From the NCBI GenBank assembly GCA_021234155.1, contig JAJEKV010000035.1:12404407-12468406 (forward strand): a stretch of 64,000 nt of DNA, read 5' to 3'. Of this stretch, positions 57,775-64,000 are shown one piece after another. The stretch is from Isoetes taiwanensis (lineage: Eukaryota; Streptophyta; Lycopodiopsida; Isoetales; Isoetaceae). Both the position numbers and the translations under genes were made by a program. The stretch's first letter is position 1. Each line of letters opens with the position of its first letter. Below the pieces are notes generated by a model. That model was not told the DNA's origin. It saw only the letters and a program-made list of their open reading frames with translations, and ran no database searches.

Positions 57775-59039
57775 TTTATGAAGACCTATTTCAAGATTCG
57801 AAGTAGCTATTTCTGGTCGGGAATGAAGAAGCAGATAGCAAGATACATTCGCGAGTGCCAGTTGTGTCAGCAAACCAAAGCGGAGCAGCTTTGAATTCCA
57901 GGAGCCTTGGAACCTCTAGCAGTGCCGAACGCGAAATGGGAAGTGGTAAGCATGGATTTTATCACAGGACTTCCCAAAACTCTTCGAGGCAAGGATGCAT
58001 TGATGGTCGTAGTAGACAAATTATCTAAGATGGCACATTTTGTGCCTTGTAAGACTACGGACACAGCATTAGATACCGCCAAGTTATTTGTAAAGGAGAT
58101 TTTTAGGCTCCATGGCATGCCTCGGGAAATACTTTCGGACAGAGATTCCAAGTTTATGAGTGCTTTTTGGCAGGACCTCTTTAGCACCATTCAGACGAAG
58201 CTCTCCATGAGCACGGCATATCATCCCCAAACAAATGGTCAGACAGAGAGGACGAATCGAATTATTGAAGACATGCTTCGAAGCTATGTGTGGAATAAGC
58301 AGTCCAAGTGGGATGAGTACATCCACTTGGTGGAATTCGCCTACAACAGTGCCAAGCAGGAGTCATCTCAGATGTCTCCTTTCATGGTAAATTACGGGTA
58401 CCAGTGCCTAACCCCGGATACTTGGCACAATCCCGTGTCGAAGGTTGAAGTATCCCAGCAGATGCTAGGAGATATGCAGCAGCTAGTGGAAGAAGTGAGG
58501 GGTTACCTTCTAGCAGCAAGAAGTCGGCAGAAGAGTGTGGCCGATTGGCACAGGACCGTAAGGGAGTTCAAGGTAGGCGATAGCATGTGGTTGAAGATCA
58601 AGGTAAAGCAAGCTAAGCTTCGGATTGGGAGTTGCAGCTTGCCCCTCGATGGGCTGGTCCGTTCAAGATTTTGGAGAGAGTGGGCTCCCAAGCCTACAAG
58701 TTGGATATTCCGGCCCATCTCAAAGTTCACAAGGTCTTCCACGTAAGTTTATTGAAAAAGCACAATCCTAACCCTGAGGAGGTCTTGGATACTCCAACTT
58801 TGTTGGAAATGACGGAGGAGCAAGTCGAAATTGTGCCTGAGTTACTTCTTGATAAGTCATTCAAGAAGACTAGGAGGTCTCAGTTCCTCCAGTATTTGGT
58901 CAAGTGGAAGCACTTGCCCGTGGAAGACGCGACATGGGTATTGAAGCAGGATTTGGAGAAGCAATACCCAGAGTTTATGAAGGAGTTTGATGGGCGAGTC
59001 GTCTCAGACTTGGTCGACCCCGACTTGCCAGGAGGTTAG
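57775..59039 (+). pseudogene. gag-pol: G2 integrase and chromodomain (3' part of pol)
   Basis: Resumes after P2 with FMKTYFKIR. Integrase zinc motif end [12 protein letters not shown] (one TGA near 57891 where G1 has CGA), catalytic core with [32 protein letters not shown] and HPQTNGQTERTNRIIED (D, D, E). A deletion frame change lies near 58635-58645. The final frame (58632-59039) carries the C-terminal chromodomain with FLQYLVKWKHLPVEDATWV and ends at 59039. In the chromodomain the Trp of KWK is kept but the usual following Tyr (KWKGY) is His-Leu, so the methyl-lysine cage is probably incomplete. Confidence 0.88.
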
Positions 59040-59855
59040 CTTAGTATGTTTCTTAGTTAGCCTCTAGCTCTGGCAGATGTATTCTAGCTAGTGGAATGCA
59101 TATGCCAGAATCTTGGAACATGTGGGCGATGATGAGATAAGCCTTTAAGGCGTTCTCTAGGCCAACATGCACCAAGAGGTGCGCATGACCAATAGGGTCA
59201 TGCGAGAGAGGAAGTGAGGCATAGTGCGCGATGATGGGACATCGATCGGATGCTCCCTATGCCATGATGCGGGGCTTGCACACCTGGCCATGGGGGGTCA
59301 TGGTGAAGGTCAAACTGATCATGTGCGATGATGGGATCGTGAGACGTTCCCTAGCTTAAAACCCTTGGGGCCTGATGCACTAGGGGTACTCGGAACCGGG
59401 TAGCCGAGTACAAGGTAGCACTTGATCATGGGCGATGATGGGATCATCCTAAATGGTCCTTAAGCTCAAATCCGAAAGGACCATGATCGAGTGCAAGGTA
59501 TAGGTAAGGGGGGTGGTCCCCTAAAACCACAAACTTATTAATTAAACTAACGTAATGTGCTCCTTGTACAGGAAAGTGAGAAGTGAGCATCGAGGTGGGG
59601 CGCATTACGAGAAGATGGGGGAACCATAATTTAGATTATGAACCCTAATAACTCTTATAATAATATTTTGAATTATTGTAAGAAGTAACTTGTTAAGGCT
59701 ATATAATTTTGTATAAGTACAAATATAGCCTAAATTTTGACATGTAACTCTTTAATAGGAAGTTGATCGTTTAAATTCGAGTGTATGTTCTTCTGTAGTT
59801 TTGCAGGATAGAGTAGGCTCGTCACCTTAGCGCATGCTGAGGACAGCATGGTCCT
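59040..59855 (+). repeat. G2 3' non-coding region with four ~100-bp repeats
   Basis: GCGATGATGGGAT and variants recur near 59127, 59229, 59323 and 59429. Then AT-rich sequence to the PPT. Same structure as G1 34816-35632. Confidence 0.7.
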
Positions 59856-59868
59856 AAGGGGGGGAGAA
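59856..59868 (+). other. G2 polypurine tract
   Basis: AAGGGGGGGAGAA directly before the LTR start TGTGACG. Confidence 0.88.
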
Positions 59869-61510
59869 TGTGACGTTCTAGGGGAATATACGCCATAAAT
59901 ACGTATATTCCTGGACCCGCCACCATACAAGTCTACCTAGGTAGCCTTGTATGCCTTGGATAAGTGGCAAGGGGTGCACATCTAAGTTAATTGTTTAACT
60001 TAGATAACCTTAGGATAAGGCCCATTTCCACATGGCCTTATCCTATTGGGCAACCGCCACACGGCCTCATCCTAGTGGTGCCACGTGGCATCCCATGTGG
60101 ACCCACACCTATATGGGCTCTAACCCTAACCCTAGACCCTTTTTCCTGACCTAGCACCTGAACTCTCATCCACATGCCCGAAACCCCGTTTCGAGCATCG
60201 TTCGTCATAGCCTAGCCTGGAGCAGCAGCCCCTGGAAGGTGTGCATGATCATTGAGGGAGCAAGCCTTCGACCCACGCCAAGGAGCATGGAGACGCCAGG
60301 GATGGGAGGAAGTGCTTCTGGACGAGGTAGGTTGAGTAGAGTTCATGTTAGTACATCTGGAAGTAGCACTCCAGATGGGTTAGTATTTCGTGTCTAGAGT
60401 AGAGCCACCCTAGATCCTTTGTTGAACATCTTGAACCCTAATCAAGGAACCCTAACTGTTAGTTAGATATGTATGATTAGGTTAAGATGTTCATATGATA
60501 TTGATATTGATCATGATGTGATGTATGTGATATTGGTTGATCATGTTGCTCCTCTTGTATTGGGAAGGGGGGTAGAGACCTAGGGCCATATGTAGTATGC
60601 TCCTAGTGTAGATCCCTTAGTTCATATTAGTTGCGGCCTGTGCATAGGAACCCACCGGGCTATGGAAGCTATGATGTGCCTCAGCACTACACAACGGGGC
60701 TAGAGGTAAGATGGAGGATGGATCCCTGCCGAGTGGGGGCTTCGGGGGATCCCATAGCGGGCTAGGCTTATGGTCGGTCACTTCGTGTGGGCCGAGTATG
60801 GGTCCGACACCTCCTGGGGCAATGATGTCGCCCTGTCTCTCAAGAGTTGCAAGTGTCAGCTTGGCTCTTGTTTTGGGGGGTTCAGTCGGGTACGAATCGT
60901 GTGTCGTCACGATTCTCTAGCCGCCCGTGGAGCCTCTAGACCCCGGGAAGGGGAGATGCAACCCCTCCTACCTCGTCGGACCAGGGAGATGCAACCTGGA
61001 GTAGTCCCGATGGGTGATGCCATGGGATTGCATATCTGGAAGGTTAGAGTCATGCCACAGCTTGATCTAGCTCATCTGCAAAGTATGCACAGGAGGGGCG
61101 GATGGAGTGGTCAACCCTAGCCATTGTCTATAGCCAGCCCCGCAATTGTTATGACTCAGTCTGCTCTATCTTGAGGCCTATCTAGTCAGTCGACTACCTT
61201 ATGTGTCGGAGCCACGGGTAGGAGCTCTCATGTTTTATGGCATACGATTATGTTCTTTGCATCTGTGGATATGCGGTTGAGCTATCCTTTGAGGTAGCAT
61301 ATTGTATTGTATTGCTAGTTCTGACGTGTTATGCTTCCACTGTGATAGGAGCCCATAGGGGAAGGGCACGCAAGACACCTCCGTGTCCCCTTCCCGCACT
61401 ACGGAGGCTTTACTTGGACAGACGGAGGGCCTGTGCGGTTGTTGAGCCGGACGGAGGATTTCCTGCCATGTGTACGGCCGGGCGCCGTATATTTAGCAGG
61501 GAGCGTCACA
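59869..61510 (+). repeat. G2 3' LTR
   Basis: 1642 bp, TGTGACG...CGTCACA, homologous to the G1 LTRs. Contains CCACGTGG (60081-60088), CCTATATGGG (about 60108-60117) and CTAACCCTAACCCTAG (about 60120-60135). No 5' LTR of G2 is in the window. Confidence 0.9.
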
Positions 61511-64000
61511 GCCACGGAAATTGGTCCCCATGGCAATGTCGACGTTCTGAGTCCATTGGCAGAGCCAAATCGCGGTTCCGGAGAGGGGAGGTGGCCCGTC
61601 CGTCCCCAGGGCCTTGGGGAGAGGAAATTTGGGGCAAGCAGCTTCCGGGGGATTTTAGGGTCCCCGCTCTGGCGTCAATACCCCCACTCCACGTCAAGAC
61701 ACGGCGCAAGGTCCCAGCCGAATCTGACAAGGAGAGGGCCTCCGAAACGTAAACCCTGTGAGTTGCCAGGTTCTAGAAGGGTTTTCGTTTTGGGGGGGCC
61801 CATTTTGGTCTTCCGCCCGAGAACTTGGTCCCTAGGGCAATGTCGATGTTCTGAGTCCATTGACAAAGCCAAATCGCGGTTCTGGAGAGGGGAGGTGGCC
61901 CATCCGTCCCCAGGGCCTTAGGGAGAGGAAATTCGGGGCAAGCAGCTTCCGGGGGGATTTTAGGGTCTGTGCTCTGGCGTCAACACCCCCACTCCACGTC
62001 AAGTCACGGCGCAAGGTGCCGGCCGAATCTGGTAAGGAGAGGGCCTCCGAAACGTAAACCATGTGAGTTGCCAGGTTCTAGAAGGGTTTGCGTTTTGGGG
62101 CCGAAGTCTTGGTCCATTGCGGTTGGAACTGGCCGGCTGCTTGCTACGAGAACGCGGAGCAATGGGAACTAACGGAACGGAGTTTGGGCCTGTCCTCCTC
62201 CCGATGTGGCAATTAGAAGTCGGGGGGCGCTTTTGCAGTGGCAAGACATTCATAAATTTGTAATTAATGCATTGTACGAAAATAAATTTTGATTTTTTGC
62301 CAGCTGGCTAATTCATCTCTAGCACAGAGCCCAATTTTTGGAATTTTCGGAGAAGGTCTAGGTCAAAGGGTTAGCATTAGAACAGTCGGGGCAGCCCTTG
62401 CGGGGCAACCGAGGTGGCACCCTCCCCCAAGTCAAACGAGGCCAAGACCTTGCAGGGATCCCTCACAAGAGGGGAGAGTCCGGACCCCAGGAGGCGGGAT
62501 CCAAAAAAGTTCCCGAGGCAGCCCTTTTCCCCTTCTGGCGGCTCCCGGGCGACGCTAATGACCACCCTCCCGGAGCCCGGTTCCCCTATTCGACCATTGG
62601 ATCCTCCGTTCAGGGGCCCCTCTTCGGGAAGGCCCAAAAGATTCCAGATCGGTATGGTAGAACTTGTCAAACCGCGGGGCGTCCTGAGGTCGGCCTTGTA
62701 GAAACCAAGATGATGTTTTGTCGTTGAACGCAGGGAGGCTCCGGAATGGCAAATTGACCCTGCCAAGTCGTCCGGAATGGCGAAATTACCCTAGGGAGCA
62801 AGTTACAAGGTCGGTTTTGCAAAAGAAAAAAACACTCACACCCTCCACGAGAGTATCCGGCATCCACATCCTAGGCCAATTGACTACGAGTGTGATGGAC
62901 GTGAGCTACTTTGGCGCTTCTTGGAGGTCGGGTGGTCTTTTGGCCACGGAACTTGGTCCCCAGGGTAATGTCGAGGTTCTGAGTCCATTGGCAGAGCCAA
63001 ACCGTGCTTCCGGAGAGATGAGGTGGCCCGTCTGTCCCCAGGGCCTTGGGGAGAGGAAATTCGGGGCAAGCAGCTTCCGGGGGGATTTTAGGGTCCCCGC
63101 TCAGGCGTCAACACCCCCACTCCACGTCAAGACAGGGCGCAAGGTCCCGACCAAATCTGACAAGGAGAGGGCCTCCAAAACGTAAACCCTGTGAGTTGCC
63201 AGGTTCTAGAAGGGTTTGCGTTTTGGGGGCCGAGTCTTGGTCTGTTGCAGTTGGGACCTGACCGAGAAGCTGCGGCCGAGAACGCAGAGCAATAGGAACT
63301 GACGGAACGGAGTTTGGGCCTGTCCTCCTCCCGATGTGGCAATTAGAATTCGGGGGGCGCTTTTGCAGTGGCAAGACATTCATAAATTCATAATTAATGC
63401 ATTGTACGAAAATAAATTCTGATTTTTTGCCAGATGGATTCCTAATTCATCTCCAGCACATAGCCCAATTTTCGGAATTTTCGGAGAAGGTCTAGGTCAA
63501 AGGGTTAGCATTAGAACGGTCGGGGCAGCCCGTTGCGGGGCAACCGAGCGGTAACCCTCCCCCAAGTCACGAGGCCAAGACCTTGCAAGGATCCCTCACA
63601 AGAGGGGAGAGTCCGGACCCCAGGAGGCGGGATCCAAAAAAGTTCCCGAGGCAGCCCTTCTTGGCAGCGCTCCCCCGCGGGGCCGCACGCTCATGACCAC
63701 CCTCCCGGAGCCCGGTTCCCCTATCTGACCGTTGGATCCTCCGTTCAGGGGCCCCTCTTCGGGAAGGCCCAAAAGATTCCAGATCGGTCTGGTAGAACTT
63801 GTCAAACCGCGGGGCGTCCTGAGGTCGGCCTTGTAGAAACCGCAGTGTTTTGTTGTTCGGGCACCGGGGAAGCTCCGGAATGGCAAATCGACCCTGCCAA
63901 GTCGTCCGGAATGGCGAAATTACCCTAGGGAGCAAGTTACAAGGTCGGTTTTGCAAAAGAAAGAAACACTCACGCCCTCCACGAGAGTATCCGGCATCCA
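61511..64000. repeat. ~1.12-kb tandem repeat flanking G2
   Basis: A ~300-bp block S (core AATGTCGACGTTCTGAGTCC) occurs at about 61518, 61822 and 62945. The ~830-bp block L that follows the second S (62110-62940) returns after the third S (63232 to the window end), so S+L repeats with a period of about 1.12 kb. GC-rich. ORFs here are open on both strands because of composition and are not conserved as proteins. The sequence right of the G2 LTR (GCCACGGAAATTGGTCCCC) corresponds to GCCACGGAACTTGGTCCCC at about 62942, so G2 inserted inside this repeat. Confidence 0.75.

Larger units (their letters stand above)
20163..61510 (+). mobile_element. Chromodomain Ty3/gypsy retrotransposon G2, split by three insertions
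   Basis: Plus-strand LTR retrotransposon whose pieces lie at 20163-20667, 31633-33184, 46251-50909 and 57775-61510. In order they carry an H3-like ORF, ORF-b, gag, protease, RT, RNase H, integrase, a chromodomain, a polypurine tract and a 3' LTR. The gaps are P1, G1 and P2. The pieces add up to about 10.4 kb. Against the complete relative G1 (13.07 kb), about 2.7 kb is missing at the 5' end: 5' LTR, leader and N-terminal part of the H3-like ORF. The three insertions show it is the oldest element of the nest. Its coding regions contain frameshifts and stops, so it is not autonomous as read. Confidence 0.85.

Noticed and set aside
61511-64000. Many overlapping ORFs on both strands
   Set aside because: GC-rich tandem repeat; frames are not conserved as proteins between units.
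1-64000. CRISPR arrays, bacterial operons or organellar genes
   Set aside because: No spaced short palindromic arrays, no ribosome-binding-site patterns and no organellar gene recognised; splice sites and retrotransposons indicate nuclear eukaryotic DNA.

Overview
This window is a repeat-dominated stretch of a large eukaryotic nuclear genome. GT-AG introns, a primer-binding site matching initiator tRNA-Met, a chromodomain Ty3/gypsy retrotransposon and telo-box/G-box motifs in its LTRs point to the plant lineage (a streptophyte: land plant or charophyte-type alga). I cannot name the species. I see no convincing host gene, tRNA or rRNA; almost everything readable is mobile DNA at different stages of decay.

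Layout. 1-2014: AT-rich DNA and a GC-rich stretch with weak coding traces. 2015-7314: a 2.2-kb tandem repeat (about 2.4 copies) rich in GCGTGG words. 7315-20165: modules D and E, each duplicated and each bounded by (GAA)n tracts. 20163-61510: one chromodomain LTR retrotransposon on the + strand (here G2), split by three insertions: P-type DNA transposon copy P1 (20668-31632, itself split by a 4.2-kb terminal-inverted-repeat element T), a complete related retrotransposon G1 on the - strand (33185-46250, 5-bp target duplication), and a better preserved P-type transposon P2 (50910-57766, 8-bp target duplication). Removing the insertions leaves about 10.4 kb of G2. By comparison with G1, G2 lacks only its first ~2.7 kb (5' LTR, leader, N-terminus of its first ORF). 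61511-64000: a ~1.12-kb tandem repeat into which G2 inserted.

The most striking content is the first ORF of the retrotransposon. In G1 (42905-44044, - strand), just after the primer-binding site, it starts with the exact histone H3 tail ARTKQTARK and ends with an H3-like histone fold, ending in a nearly canonical H3 C-terminus ([15 protein letters not shown] and ARRIR). About 240 residues of charged and proline-rich linker lie between tail and fold. G2 carries the same gene in the same place (20163-20667 plus 31633-31795). The family therefore appears to encode its own histone H3 variant, while its integrase ends in a chromodomain, a domain class that in other proteins reads methylated H3 tails. 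A second extra ORF of unknown function (ORF-b, ~510 aa) sits between the H3 gene and gag-pol, with its own TATA box in both copies. Gag-pol follows a conserved 110-nt intron-like segment.

The second notable system is the P-element-superfamily transposon: a multi-exon transposase with two CxxC/HxxxxxH zinc fingers, acidic residues at the places expected for the P transposase catalytic site (including a DxxE motif), a GTP-binding-region-like motif, 16-bp inverted ends and an 8-bp target duplication. All coding regions carry frameshifts or stops. Several lie in homopolymers, so either decay or base-calling error could explain them.
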